Assembly (NCBI RefSeq): GCF_001419745.1
Contig: NZ_LIRJ01000144.1
Coordinates: forward strand, 1-39,306
DNA length: 39,306 bases
From: Streptomyces silaceus
Lineage (GTDB): Bacteria; Actinomycetota; Actinomycetes; Streptomycetales; Streptomycetaceae
Direction: 5' to 3'
The notes beneath the pieces are model-generated. The model made no database searches. It saw nothing but the letters and a program-made list of their open reading frames with translations, and had not been told where the DNA came from. Shown here one piece after another: positions 15,268 to 23,436 of this stretch (positions are counted from its first letter, which is position 1; every line of letters begins with the position of its first letter). Both the position numbers and the translations under genes were made by a program.

Positions 15268-16644
15268 GTGGGGCTGCATGAGGTGTCCAGCGAGACCCGT
15301 CAGGCGTACGAAGACGTCTACAGCATGCCGATCAGCACACGGAGGCTGCCCGCGCTCAAGGTCCCGGAGCACAGCTCCGACCCGCGCGCGGTGGCCGCGG
15401 TCATCAAGGACGAGCTGACGCTCGACGGCAACTCGTCCCAGAACCTCGCCACGTTCTGCACCACCTGGGCCGAGCCCGAGGTCCACCAGCTCATGGACCT
15501 GTGCCTGGACAAGAACATGATCGACAAGGACGAGTACCCGCAGACCGCGGAGATCGAGTCCCGCTGTGTGCACATGCTCGCCGACCTGTGGAACTCCCCC
15601 GAGCAGGAGACCACCATGGGCTGTTCCACCACCGGGTCCAGCGAGGCCGGCATGCTCGGCGGCCTCGCGCTCAAGTGGCGCTGGCGGGCCGCCCGCAGGG
15701 CCGCGGGCAAGCCGGCCGACCGGCCCAACCTCGTCTGCGGCCCGGTCCAGGTGTGCTGGGAGAAGTTCGCCCGCTACTTCGACGTCGAGCTGCGCCAGGT
15801 CCCGCTGGAGCCCGGCGCCACCGGCCTGCGCCCCCACCAGCTGCGCGAGTACGTCGACGAGAACACCATCGGCGTCGTCGCCATCCTCGGCGTCACCTTC
15901 ACCTGCGACTACGAACCCGTCGCCGAGATCGCCGCCGAACTCGACGCCATCCAGGCGGACACCGGGCACGACGTGCCGATCCACGTGGACGCGGCCAGCG
16001 GCGGCTTCGTCGCGCCCTTCCTCCAGCCCGAGCTGGTCTGGGACTTCCGCGTGAAGCGGGTCGTCTCCATCAACTCCTCCGGCCACAAGTACGGCATGGC
16101 CCCGCTCGGCGTCGGCTGGATCGTCTGGCGCTCGGCCGACGACCTCCCCGAGGACCTCGTCTTCCGCGTCGACTACCTCGGCGGCGACATGCCCACCTTC
16201 GCCCTCAACTTCTCCCGCCCCGGCGGCGAGATCGTCGCGCAGTACTACACGCTGCTGCGCCTCGGCCGCGAGGGCTACCGCAAGGTGTACGAGGCGTGCG
16301 CGGCCAGTGCCCGCGCGCTGGCCGCCGAGATCGAGCGGATGGGCCCCTTCACGCTGCTCTACGACGGCCGTGGCGCGCTGCCCGCCGTCTCCTGGACGCT
16401 CACCGACCCCACCAAGGGGTTCACGCTCTACGACCTCACCGAGCAGCTGCGCACCCGAGGCTGGCAGGTGCCCGCGTATCCGCTGCCGCCCGAGCGCCAC
16501 GAGACCGTGATCCAGCGGGTCCTGGTCCGGCACGGCATCGGCCACGACAAGATCATGCTGCTCGCCCGGGATCTGCGGGCGGCCGTGGAGCGGCTGTCGG
16601 GCGGGACGACCGGGGCGCCGGACACGCCGGGGTTCCATCACTGA
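15268..16644 (+). CDS. gad: Glutamate decarboxylase (PLP-dependent)
   Basis: This enzyme decarboxylates glutamate to GABA, used in acid resistance and carbon/nitrogen metabolism. The 458-residue protein matches the bacterial GadB type throughout. Key residues are the PLP lysine Lys274 in SINSSGHKYG, the PLP-ring aspartate Asp241 in HVDAASGGFVAPF, and the CSTTGSSEAGMLGGLALKWRW segment that binds the cofactor phosphate. QNLATFCTTWAEPEVHQLM near the N-terminus is also typical. GTG at 15268 has AAAGGA upstream. No antiporter or GABA pathway gene is adjacent. About 275 bases upstream hold no gene. The last codons are duplicated just after the stop. Confidence 0.95.
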   Translation: MGLHEVSSETRQAYEDVYSMPISTRRLPALKVPEHSSDPRAVAAVIKDELTLDGNSSQNLATFCTTWAEPEVHQLMDLCLDKNMIDKDEYPQTAEIESRCVHMLADLWNSPEQETTMGCSTTGSSEAGMLGGLALKWRWRAARRAAGKPADRPNLVCGPVQVCWEKFARYFDVELRQVPLEPGATGLRPHQLREYVDENTIGVVAILGVTFTCDYEPVAEIAAELDAIQADTGHDVPIHVDAASGGFVAPFLQPELVWDFRVKRVVSINSSGHKYGMAPLGVGWIVWRSADDLPEDLVFRVDYLGGDMPTFALNFSRPGGEIVAQYYTLLRLGREGYRKVYEACAASARALAAEIERMGPFTLLYDGRGALPAVSWTLTDPTKGFTLYDLTEQLRTRGWQVPAYPLPPERHETVIQRVLVRHGIGHDKIMLLARDLRAAVERLSGGTTGAPDTPGFHH

Positions 16645-16679
16645 GGATCACCCGGCACGCCGGGGTTCCCTCACCGAGG
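16623..16679 (+). repeat. Direct repeat spanning the gad stop codon
   Basis: A 24-base unit at 16623-16646 covers the final codons and stop of gad. It recurs at 16656-16679 with two mismatches and a 33-base period. A small CCCGGC-AC-GCCGGG palindrome lies in between. It looks like a local duplication of the gene end. Confidence 0.65.
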
Positions 16680-16719
16680 GGGATCCGCCGTCCTTCGCCG
16701 GTGGCGGGGCACCGTCCCG

Positions 16720-17475
16720 TCACCGGCCGGCGTGCGGCTCCGGTGCGGGGATGGCCGAGACGTCGAAGCTGCCGTCGATGATCCGCCCGGCCAGCTCCGA
16801 GAGGTGCAGGCCCTGGGCGCGCGCATGGTGGCGGAACGCGTCGAACGCCTCGTCCGGCGTCGTCTGCCAGCGCTCGGCCAGGATCCCCTTGACCTGCTCG
16901 ACGACCACCCGGCTGTCCAGCGCCGCCTGGAGCTGGGTGTTCTCCAGGTGCCCCCGCTCCAGCGTGTGCTGTTGCAGTATCGCGAGCGTGGCGACGTCCG
17001 CGAACGCCTGGGCGAGCGCGAGGTCCTCCTCGCGCAGCGGGCGGTCGGCGCTCTGGAAGAGGTTGAGCGCGCCCACGACCCGCTTGCGCAGCCGCAGCGG
17101 GATCGCGTGCGTCGTGACGTACCCGGTGGCGAGGGCGCGCTCGGTGAAGCCGGGCCAGCGGGTCAGGGATTCAGGGGCGGTCAGGTCGATGTTGGGTCCG
17201 GCCTCCCCGCTGCGGTAGCACTCGGCGCAGGGGCCGCGGTCGTGCTGCAGGGCGAGGAGGTCCAGGAGCCGGGCGTGCTCGTCGGACGCCGCCATGATCT
17301 GCAGCTCTTCGTTGGCGTCGGCGAGCATGATGCCGGCGGCCGAGACACCGAGAAGTTCCACGCTCCGGGTGGCCAGCCGCTGCAGCAGGTCCAGCACGTC
17401 GTAGTCGTCGAGAAGCGTGCTCGCCACCTCGACGAAGACTTGCGCGAGACGCTGTTCGCGGGCCAAGTCGATCAT
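16720..17475 (-). CDS. GAF-ANTAR domain protein, EQVKG type
   Basis: A 251-residue protein. An N-terminal GAF domain (about 15-165; DVLDLLQRLATRSVELLGVSAAGIMLAD...GPCAECYRSGEAGPN...AIPLRLRKRVVGALNLF) is followed by an ANTAR domain (about 185-240; LQAALDSRVVVEQVKGILAERW...EAFDAFRHHARAQGLHLSELAGRII). ANTAR proteins bind paired hexaloop RNA hairpins and block transcription termination; GAF domains sense small ligands or redox. The ATG overlaps the stop of the upstream GAF-ANTAR gene by four bases, so the two are coupled and probably made in equal amounts. The protein at 36756 is its closest relative in the window. Ligand and RNA targets are unknown. Confidence 0.9.
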   Translation of the reverse strand: MIDLAREQRLAQVFVEVASTLLDDYDVLDLLQRLATRSVELLGVSAAGIMLADANEELQIMAASDEHARLLDLLALQHDRGPCAECYRSGEAGPNIDLTAPESLTRWPGFTERALATGYVTTHAIPLRLRKRVVGALNLFQSADRPLREEDLALAQAFADVATLAILQQHTLERGHLENTQLQAALDSRVVVEQVKGILAERWQTTPDEAFDAFRHHARAQGLHLSELAGRIIDGSFDVSAIPAPEPHAGR

Positions 17476-18230
17476 CCCTCTCCACTGTCCTTCGAATACG
17501 GCCCGTACATATCGTCGCTGAAGCGGAGCCGCCTGGCGACCACGTCCTCCGCCACGGACCCGAGCGTGCGCTCACTGGCATACGCGTATGCGCGCAGCCG
17601 CACAAGTGCCTCCGTCAGCGTCACGCCCAGCTGGACGCTGACCATGCCGGTCGCCTGGTGCACCACGGCCCGGCCCAGCTCCTTCGGCTGGCCGATGAGC
17701 ACGGTCGTGCCCGCGCCGCCCTGACCGCCGTCCTGACCGAGGCCCGTTGCCGGGCCGCGGTCGCCGTTCAGGAAGGCGCTCGTGAGCGCGGCGGTCAGCG
17801 CGGCGGCGTCGTCGTACTGCTGCTGCGACAGCCCGCTCGGCGCCGAGCAGAGCACGGTCAGCACGCCGAGGCGGATCGCGCCGATCCCCAGCGGGAAGCA
17901 GCACACGCCCGATACGCCCAGCTCGCGGGCCGCGGGCAGGAAGACGGGCCACCGTCCGGGCCGCACCTTCGCCAGGTCCGGTTCGAGCACGGGCGCGCCC
18001 GTCCGTACGGCGTCGAGTCCCGGCCCCTCGCCCAGGGTGAACTGGAGCTCCTCCAGCCGCACGCTCATCTCGGGGAAGCACCAGATGGGCTCCGCCACAC
18101 GGCCGTTGCCGACCAGCAGGGACACCGCGAATCCGGCGGCGTCGAGGGCCCGCGCGGCGTCCTCGGCCAGGTGCTCGGCCGCACCGAGGCGCAGCGAGCG
18201 CAGGACGCCGGCCATGCCGTCGCTGATCAC
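17472..18230 (-). CDS. GAF-ANTAR domain protein, HQATGM type
   Basis: A 252-residue protein from the GTG at 18230, chosen because GGAG lies five bases upstream; the ATG at 18215 is an alternative. A GAF-like domain spans about 10-165 (LGEGPGLDAVRTGAPVLEPDL...VCCFPLGIGAIRLGVLTVL). The C-terminus is an ANTAR-type helical domain with AVVHQATGMVSVQLGVTLTEALVRLRAYAYASERTLGSVAEDVVARRLRF. This HQATGM version differs from the usual EQAKG core and defines a common streptomycete subgroup. It is the first gene of a two-gene operon with the EQVKG-type protein at 16720. The protein at 35960 is its closest relative in the window. Confidence 0.85.
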   Translation of the reverse strand: MISDGMAGVLRSLRLGAAEHLAEDAARALDAAGFAVSLLVGNGRVAEPIWCFPEMSVRLEELQFTLGEGPGLDAVRTGAPVLEPDLAKVRPGRWPVFLPAARELGVSGVCCFPLGIGAIRLGVLTVLCSAPSGLSQQQYDDAAALTAALTSAFLNGDRGPATGLGQDGGQGGAGTTVLIGQPKELGRAVVHQATGMVSVQLGVTLTEALVRLRAYAYASERTLGSVAEDVVARRLRFSDDMYGPYSKDSGEG

Positions 18231-18548
18231 CGCTCTCCGTTTCGCTGTGCCTGCGCGCCGTGCCGGGCGGCAGCCCGTCAGTGGCGCACAGTAGGCGATC
18301 CCGGCCGATCGGGGCGGCGTCTCCGTCACGTCACCATCGATACGGACCGTGCTTCTGTGCGCGGGGCCTCTGCAGCGTGGAACGAGCCGGACAGGGACAG
18401 CCGGATACGGAGAGCGCCAGGGTCAGGGGCGCCCGCACGGGCAGCGTACTGCGTGAAGGACTTGTGTACGAGCGGACGACGGGCCGTGACACGGGCGGCT
18501 GTTGCCGTGCGGCCGCCGCCGCGTCGCTTCGCGGTCCCTTGCCGGTCC
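18231..18548. other. Gene-free stretch between ANTAR operon and oxygenase remnant
   Basis: I see no supported gene here. It must contain the promoter of the minus-strand GAF-ANTAR operon, but no consensus -10/-35 stands out. The right end meets the C-terminus of the oxygenase remnant. Confidence 0.4.
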
Positions 18549-19019
18549 CTACTCCGTGGCCCGGATGGCGGCCATCTTGCTCTCGAAGTACTCGCCGGCC
18601 CGGACGGGGGCGTACGACCTGCGGCCGAGCGGTGCCGGGAGGGACTCGACCGTCGTGCCGGGCGCGCAGGAGTGGAAGTACACCAGCGAGGTGAGTTCCT
18701 CGTGCGGGGCGTCCGGGGGCGGGGGCAGCACGCGGTGCCGGCCCGAGCGCCAGCGGTCGCCGCTCCAACGTGCCATCAGGTCGCCGATGTTGAGCGTGAA
18801 GTCCCAGTGGGGGGTGGCCGTGTGCCGGGTGAACAGGTCGTCCGGGCCGCCGAGCGCCGTCGCCATGACGGTGAGGAGGGTGTCGGCCAGATGGCGCATC
18901 CGGTCGGTGTACTCCGTCACGAGCGGGTGCAGGGCGGGGACTTCGGTGGGCCAGCGGTGGGGGAGACGGGCGTCACCGACGGCACGGGCCGACCAGACCT
19001 CCAGGAGGTCGGGCGCCGT
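18549..19019 (-). pseudogene. 2-oxoglutarate/Fe(II) oxygenase remnant (isopenicillin N synthase-like)
   Basis: Recognisable sequence starts at LLEVWSARAV, the middle of this oxygenase family, and runs to the C-terminus. The TLNIGDLMARWSGDRWRSGRHRV motif, including the third iron ligand His and the 2OG-binding region, is intact. Two parts are missing. The N-terminal substrate half is absent: upstream of about 19019 the frame is low-complexity Gly/Asp/Arg. Also, FTRHTATPHWDF joins directly to TLNIGDLM, skipping roughly 70 residues that should hold the HxD iron ligands. An active enzyme is not possible. The frame stays open to 19217, but that part is not homologous. It shares its breakpoint with the Lrp remnant at 19065. 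Confidence 0.7.
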
Positions 19020-19064
19020 GTCCCTGTCCCTGCCTCCGTCCCCGTCCCCTCCCTCGGACCGCCC

Positions 19065-19205
19065 GGCGCCAGCGGGATCTTCCGCGACCCGGCGGCGTTG
19101 TACGACTACATCGACCGCCGCATCGGCGCGCTCCCCGGAATCCAGGGCGTCCAGACCGCGCCCACCCTCCGCGAGGTCAAACGCGTGGCCCCCGCCGTGC
19201 GGTGA
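19065..19205 (+). pseudogene. Lrp/AsnC regulator remnant (C-terminal end only)
   Basis: The last 46 codons before the TGA at 19203 read GASGIFRDPAALYDYIDRRI then GALPGIQGVQTAPTLREVKR. This is the end of the ligand-binding RAM domain of Lrp/AsnC family regulators. Nothing upstream in this frame resembles the HTH half; it becomes Pro/Val/Ser low complexity. The gene has lost its 5' part at about 19020-19064, the same place where the divergent oxygenase gene lost its own. One deletion across the divergent promoter region explains both. Confidence 0.65.
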
Positions 19206-19257
19206 GGAGGGGAGCACGCCGCCTTGCCGTGTGCGACTCCTCGGTTACGCTCGCCCC

Positions 19258-19860
19258 GTGACGGCAGAAGAGCTCCAGGCCGACCCCTACGCCATCGTCG
19301 CGGTCGCCTCCTCCGCGGGAGGCATCAACGGTCTCGTGAAGCTGCTCGGCGGCTTCGACGCGGCCCTTCCAGTGCCGGTGCTGGTCGTGCAGCATCTCGA
19401 CCCGCGCCACCGGACCGTGCTCGCCGAGATCCTCGACCGGCGCACTCCGCTGAGCGTCAAGCTCGCGGAGACCGGTGAGACCGCGAGGCCCGGCACCGTC
19501 TACCTCGCGCCCCCCGACCGGCACCTGCTGGTCGGCTCGGGCGGTGTCCTGAGCCTGTCGAGCAGCGAGCTCGTGCACTTCCTGCGGCCCTCCGCGGACC
19601 TGCTGTTCGAGTCGGTCGCGGGCGCCTACGGCCCGCAGGCCATCGCCTGCGTCCTGACGGGCACCGGGACCGATGGGGCCATGGGCGTCGACGCGGTGAG
19701 GTCGCGCGGCGGAACGGTGATCGCCCAGGACCCGGAGACGGCAGAATTCAGGGGCATGCCAGCGGCGGCGGTGGGTACGGGCTCAGTGGACTATGTTCTG
19801 CCTCTCGACGAGATCGCCGCGGTGATCAGTGGACTAGTCGAGACCAAGAGGCGATCATGA
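19258..19860 (+). CDS. Stand-alone CheB-type methylesterase
   Basis: A 200-residue CheB catalytic domain without a receiver domain. The triad is seen at Ser19 (ASSAGG), His46 (VVQHLDP) and Asp139 (LTGTGTDGAMG); VYLAPPDRHLLV and MPAAAVGTGSVDYVLPLDEI are also family signatures. CheB removes methyl groups from glutamates of chemoreceptors, but no chemoreceptor gene is in view and streptomycetes are non-motile, so the substrate is unknown. Its stop overlaps the CheR-PAS start (ATGA). In many bacteria the two are fused in this order, with PAS domains and the same coiled coil. GTG at 19258 has no good ribosome binding site; another in-frame GTG lies at 19231. Confidence 0.88.
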   Translation: MTAEELQADPYAIVAVASSAGGINGLVKLLGGFDAALPVPVLVVQHLDPRHRTVLAEILDRRTPLSVKLAETGETARPGTVYLAPPDRHLLVGSGGVLSLSSSELVHFLRPSADLLFESVAGAYGPQAIACVLTGTGTDGAMGVDAVRSRGGTVIAQDPETAEFRGMPAAAVGTGSVDYVLPLDEIAAVISGLVETKRRS

Positions 19861-21719
19861 GCGAAACGCCGGACGTTGAACCGGATGAGGAGCTGGAGGA
19901 GCTGCTCGGCTTCCTGCGGGACGCGCGCGGATTCGACTTCACCGGCTACAAACGCTCGTCGCTGGGGCGGCGCATCCACAAGCGGATGGCCGACGTCGAG
20001 GCCACCACGTACGCGGACTACCGCGACCGGCTGGAGACGAACGCGGAGGAGTTCGGCCTCCTCTTCAACACCATCCTGATCAATGTCACCTCGATGTTCC
20101 GGGACACGGACGCGTGGACCTTCATGGAGCGCGAGGTCGTGCCCGAGGTCCTGGCGCAGGCGCAGCCCGACGAGGAGATCCGGGTCTGGAGCGCCGGCTG
20201 TTCCAGCGGCGAGGAGGCGTACTCGCTCGCGATCATGTTCGCCGAGGCGCTCGGCGAGGAGGAGGCGCTCCACCGCGTCAAGATCTACGGCACGGACGTC
20301 GACGAGGAGGCGCTGCGCACCGCCCGCTCCGGGCTGTACCCGGCCAAGGTGCTCGAACGTCTCGAACCCGAGCTGCGGGACCGCTACTTCGAGCCGAACG
20401 GCACTCAGTTCAGCTTCCGCTCGGACCTGCGCCGCCGGGTGATCTTCGGTCGGCACGACATCACCCGGGACGCCCCGATCTCGCGCCTGGACCTGCTGGT
20501 GTGCCGCAACACGCTGATGTATTTCAACGTGGAGGCGCAGACCCAGATCATCGACCGCTTCCACTTCGCGCTCCGCGAGGGAGGCTTCCTCTTCCTCGGC
20601 AAGGCGGAGATGCTCCTCAACGACGGGGACCGCTTCGAGGTCCTGAGCATGCGCCAGCGCGTCTTCCGCCGCCGCCCCGGCGAGGCCGCACCGCCCTACC
20701 ACCCGGCCCCCATGAAGGGCCGGACCGCCTTCGGGCCCGAGATCGGGACGGCGGCCCGCCACCGCCAGCTGCGCGACCTCATCGCCGACTCGATCCCGTC
20801 GCCGACCGTGGCCGTGGACGCCGAAGGCCAGGTCGTACTGATCAACAGCAACGCACGCTCACAGTTCGGGCTCAGCGCGAACGACGTCGGACGTCCCTTC
20901 CAGGACCTGGAGATCTCCTACCGGCCGGTGGAGCTGCGGTCGCTGATCGAGCAGGCCGCGCACGAACGCCGCACCCTGCGGGTGAACGGCGCGCAGCGGC
21001 AGGTCGGTGAGGACGTGCAGTACTTCGACATCCTCATCCACCCCCTGATGAACTCCAACGGTCTGCCGGTGGCCACGAACATCACCTTCAACGACGTGAC
21101 CGTGTCCACGCAGCTCAAGGCGGAGAACAAGCGGGTCCGCGAGGACCTGGAGACGGCGTACGAGGAACTCCAGTCGACCAACGAGGAGCTGGAGACCACG
21201 AATGAGGAACTCCAGTCCAGCATCGAGGAGCTGGAGACCACGAATGAGGAACTCCAGTCGACCAACGAGGAGTTGGAGACCACCAACGAGGAACTCCAGT
21301 CGGGAAACGAAGAGCTGGAGACCATGAACGAGGAGATGCGCGTCCGCTCCGAGGAGCTGGACGAGGCCCGTGCCTTCCTGGAGGCCGTGGTCGGCAGCAT
21401 CGCGGCCGGAGTCGTGGTCCTCGACGCGGGAAAGCAGGTCAAGTGCTGGAACCGCGGCGCGGCCGACCTGTGGGGGCTGCGCGCGGACGAGACGGTCGGC
21501 GAGGCCTTCTTCGCCCTCGACTTCGGACTGCCCGCGGAGTCCCTCCAGCCGGTCATCCAGGAGTGCCTCGAAACCGGCAGGCGCACCGGTCCGGTGAACA
21601 TTCCGGCCACCAACCGCCGTGGCAGGGCCATCTCTTGTGCGGTGGTGTGTACGCCGTTCGACGGTCACAACGGGGGAGTCGTCCTGCTGATGGAAGAACA
21701 GTCCGTAGCGGACCACTGA
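19857..21719 (+). CDS. CheR methyltransferase with coiled coil and two PAS domains
   Basis: A 620-residue protein. Residues about 12-275 form a CheR SAM-dependent glutamate methyltransferase: NVTSMFRD (76-83), the SAM loop VWSAGCSSGEEAYSLAI (110-126), YGTDVDEEAL and LDLLVCRNTLMYF. A first PAS domain follows (about 305-420). A long coiled coil (about 421-505) is built from 14-residue units such as EELQSTNEELETTN, and a second PAS domain covers about 506-615. The methyltransferase is probably controlled by signals sensed through PAS, as inferred from the architecture. It is coupled to cheB by an ATGA overlap. A GAF-ANTAR gene follows after 28 bases. Confidence 0.92.
   Translation: MSETPDVEPDEELEELLGFLRDARGFDFTGYKRSSLGRRIHKRMADVEATTYADYRDRLETNAEEFGLLFNTILINVTSMFRDTDAWTFMEREVVPEVLAQAQPDEEIRVWSAGCSSGEEAYSLAIMFAEALGEEEALHRVKIYGTDVDEEALRTARSGLYPAKVLERLEPELRDRYFEPNGTQFSFRSDLRRRVIFGRHDITRDAPISRLDLLVCRNTLMYFNVEAQTQIIDRFHFALREGGFLFLGKAEMLLNDGDRFEVLSMRQRVFRRRPGEAAPPYHPAPMKGRTAFGPEIGTAARHRQLRDLIADSIPSPTVAVDAEGQVVLINSNARSQFGLSANDVGRPFQDLEISYRPVELRSLIEQAAHERRTLRVNGAQRQVGEDVQYFDILIHPLMNSNGLPVATNITFNDVTVSTQLKAENKRVREDLETAYEELQSTNEELETTNEELQSSIEELETTNEELQSTNEELETTNEELQSGNEELETMNEEMRVRSEELDEARAFLEAVVGSIAAGVVVLDAGKQVKCWNRGAADLWGLRADETVGEAFFALDFGLPAESLQPVIQECLETGRRTGPVNIPATNRRGRAISCAVVCTPFDGHNGGVVLLMEEQSVADH
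21162..21338 (+). repeat. 42-base tandem repeat coding for the coiled coil
   Basis: Four 42-base units (21162-21203, 21204-21245, 21246-21287, 21288-21329) plus a partial fifth each encode 14 residues of the form EELQSxNEELETxN. Units 1-3 are nearly identical in DNA, including synonymous positions, which points to recent duplication or gene conversion. Two heptads per unit keep the coiled coil in register. Confidence 0.85.
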
Positions 21720-21747
21720 CGCCCGTTTCCCGGCGTACGCTGAGGGG

Positions 21748-22614
21748 ATGAGCCGGGGAGAGAACCCTGTGGGCGTGGCGGCGCTGGCCTGGCGCCGTGC
21801 CGCCGGCGCCCGCGAACGGGCGCGCCGTTCCGAGGACTCCGCCGAAGCCCAGGAACTCCTCGCCGCGCGCACGACGAGGGCGAAGATGCGCGACGTACAT
21901 CTGAGCGTGGCCGCCTCGCACCGCAGGGTCGCGGCCCGGCACCTCTCCTCGGCCCGGCTCCAGGAGTCGTTCGCCCGCCGGCTGGCGGAGACGGCCCGGC
22001 GTCGCGACCCGCGCCCGCTCTTCATGACCGGCGTCGCCGAGGCGTGCGGCGTGCGCAGTGCCGCTCTCACCCTGGTGGGCCACGACCACGCGCAGCTGGC
22101 CGTGGCCGCTTCCGACGACACCTCCCGCGCCGCCCAGGAACTGGAGTTCATCCTGGAGGAGGGCCCGGTCAGGGACGCCATGGACCGGCGGGGCCCGATC
22201 GTCGCCACCGGTCCGTCCATGATCGAGACACGGTGGCCGGGCTACGGCCCGGAACTGGTCGGCCTCGGTCTGGAGTTCGTGCTCGCGGTGCCGCTGGAGG
22301 CCACGCGCGACCAGTGCCTCGGCGCCCTCACGCTGTACGAATCCCGTCCGCGGCCGATGGGGTACGGGGCCTGTGCCGAGGTCGCCGAGGCGCTGACCCA
22401 CACGGTCCTGCTCGGCCCCGACCCGGAACCCGAGCTGTACGGGGGCACCGACCACCGGGACACCGTGCACCAGGCCGCGGGCGCCCACTCGGTGCGGATG
22501 GGCGGTTCCGTCCAGGACGCCCTGGCCGTCATCAAGGCGAGGGCCTTCGCCGAAGGGGTGTCCACGGAGGCCATCGCCCAGCGGGTCCTCGCGGACTCCG
22601 GCGAGCTGTTCTGA
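21748..22614 (+). CDS. GAF-ANTAR-like protein, HQAAG type with N-terminal coil
   Basis: A 288-residue protein. The first 90 residues are Arg/Ala-rich and helical (AALAWRRAAGARERARRSEDSAEAQELL...RRVAARHLSSARLQESFARRLAET), probably a coiled coil. A GAF-like domain follows (about 92-225; EFILEEGPVRDAMDRRGPIVATG...FVLAVPLEATRDQCLGALTLYE). The C-terminus (about 236-285) is a diverged ANTAR-type segment with TVHQAAGAHSVRMGGSVQDALAVIKARAFAEGVSTEAIAQRVLAD. This is the most degenerate ANTAR in the window; RNA binding is uncertain. Spacing (28 bases after cheR-PAS, 39 before the next ANTAR gene) makes a five-gene operon likely. Confidence 0.8.
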   Translation: MSRGENPVGVAALAWRRAAGARERARRSEDSAEAQELLAARTTRAKMRDVHLSVAASHRRVAARHLSSARLQESFARRLAETARRRDPRPLFMTGVAEACGVRSAALTLVGHDHAQLAVAASDDTSRAAQELEFILEEGPVRDAMDRRGPIVATGPSMIETRWPGYGPELVGLGLEFVLAVPLEATRDQCLGALTLYESRPRPMGYGACAEVAEALTHTVLLGPDPEPELYGGTDHRDTVHQAAGAHSVRMGGSVQDALAVIKARAFAEGVSTEAIAQRVLADSGELF

Positions 22615-22653
22615 CGGCTCCGGCCGACGCATCCAAGGGAAGAAGGCACGGGC

Positions 22654-23400
22654 GTGACGGCACCGGAACAGCGGATCGCGGACGCTTTCGTGTCCCTGGC
22701 GGGCGCGCGCCCGCCAGGGACCGCCGAGGGCGCGGGAGTCCTGGGCCTGCTGGCGCGGCACAGCGCCGGACTGCTCGACGGCTGTACGGCGGCAGCCGTG
22801 CGCGCGCGGGCCCCGGACGGGGTCGAGGCGGCGGGCTCGGAGCCCGCGGTGTGCCGGCTGGAACTGGCCGCGGCCGGCTGGCAGGAGGGCCCGGGGCACG
22901 ACTGCGAGACCACCGACTCACCGGTGCGGCCGACCGATCTGACCGCACCGGTGGTCCGCGCGCGCTGGCCCCGGTACGCGGCCGGGGCCGCGGCCCTGGG
23001 GCATCGCTGGGCCACCGCTCTGCCGCTGCGGACCGAGCCCGAGCCGTCCGCGGGCGCCCTGACCCTCCTCGGCCCGGCGCGGCCCGGCCCGGGTGCCCTG
23101 GCCCTCGGCCAGTCCCTCGCGGACGCCGCGGCCCTCAGCCTGGAGCACGGCCGCAGGCTCCGTGCGAACAGTGTCCTGGTCGGCCAGCTGGAACAGGCCC
23201 TGGCCAGCAGGGTCTTCATCGAGCAGGCGAAGGGGGTGCTCTCCGTCCGGCTCGCCCTCCCGCCCGACCTCGCCTTCACCGTGCTGCGCGACCACGCGCG
23301 CGCCACGCGACGGCGTCTCAAGGACGTCGCCCAGGATGTCGTCAGCGGCCGTCTCACGCTCGGTGAGGAGAAGCCGGCCGGGCACCGGAGGCCCTCCTGA
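22654..23400 (+). CDS. GAF-ANTAR domain protein, EQAKG type
   Basis: A 248-residue protein with a GAF domain (about 15-160; WQEGPGHDCETTDSPVRPTDL...RWATALPLRTEPEPSAGALTLL) and a canonical ANTAR domain (about 178-232; LEQALASRVFIEQAKGVLSVRLALPPDLAFTVLRDHARATRRRLKDVAQDVV). The EQAKG core and DHAR motif fit RNA-binding antiterminators. GTG at 22654 has an AAGGGAAGAAGG purine run upstream. It pairs with the HQAAG-type protein encoded just before it and follows the CheB/CheR-PAS genes in the same direction. A membrane protein gene begins 36 bases downstream. Confidence 0.9.
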   Translation: MTAPEQRIADAFVSLAGARPPGTAEGAGVLGLLARHSAGLLDGCTAAAVRARAPDGVEAAGSEPAVCRLELAAAGWQEGPGHDCETTDSPVRPTDLTAPVVRARWPRYAAGAAALGHRWATALPLRTEPEPSAGALTLLGPARPGPGALALGQSLADAAALSLEHGRRLRANSVLVGQLEQALASRVFIEQAKGVLSVRLALPPDLAFTVLRDHARATRRRLKDVAQDVVSGRLTLGEEKPAGHRRPS

Positions 23401-23436
23401 CGTGCCGCCGCGCGCGAGCCGACGGATGATCGGTGC

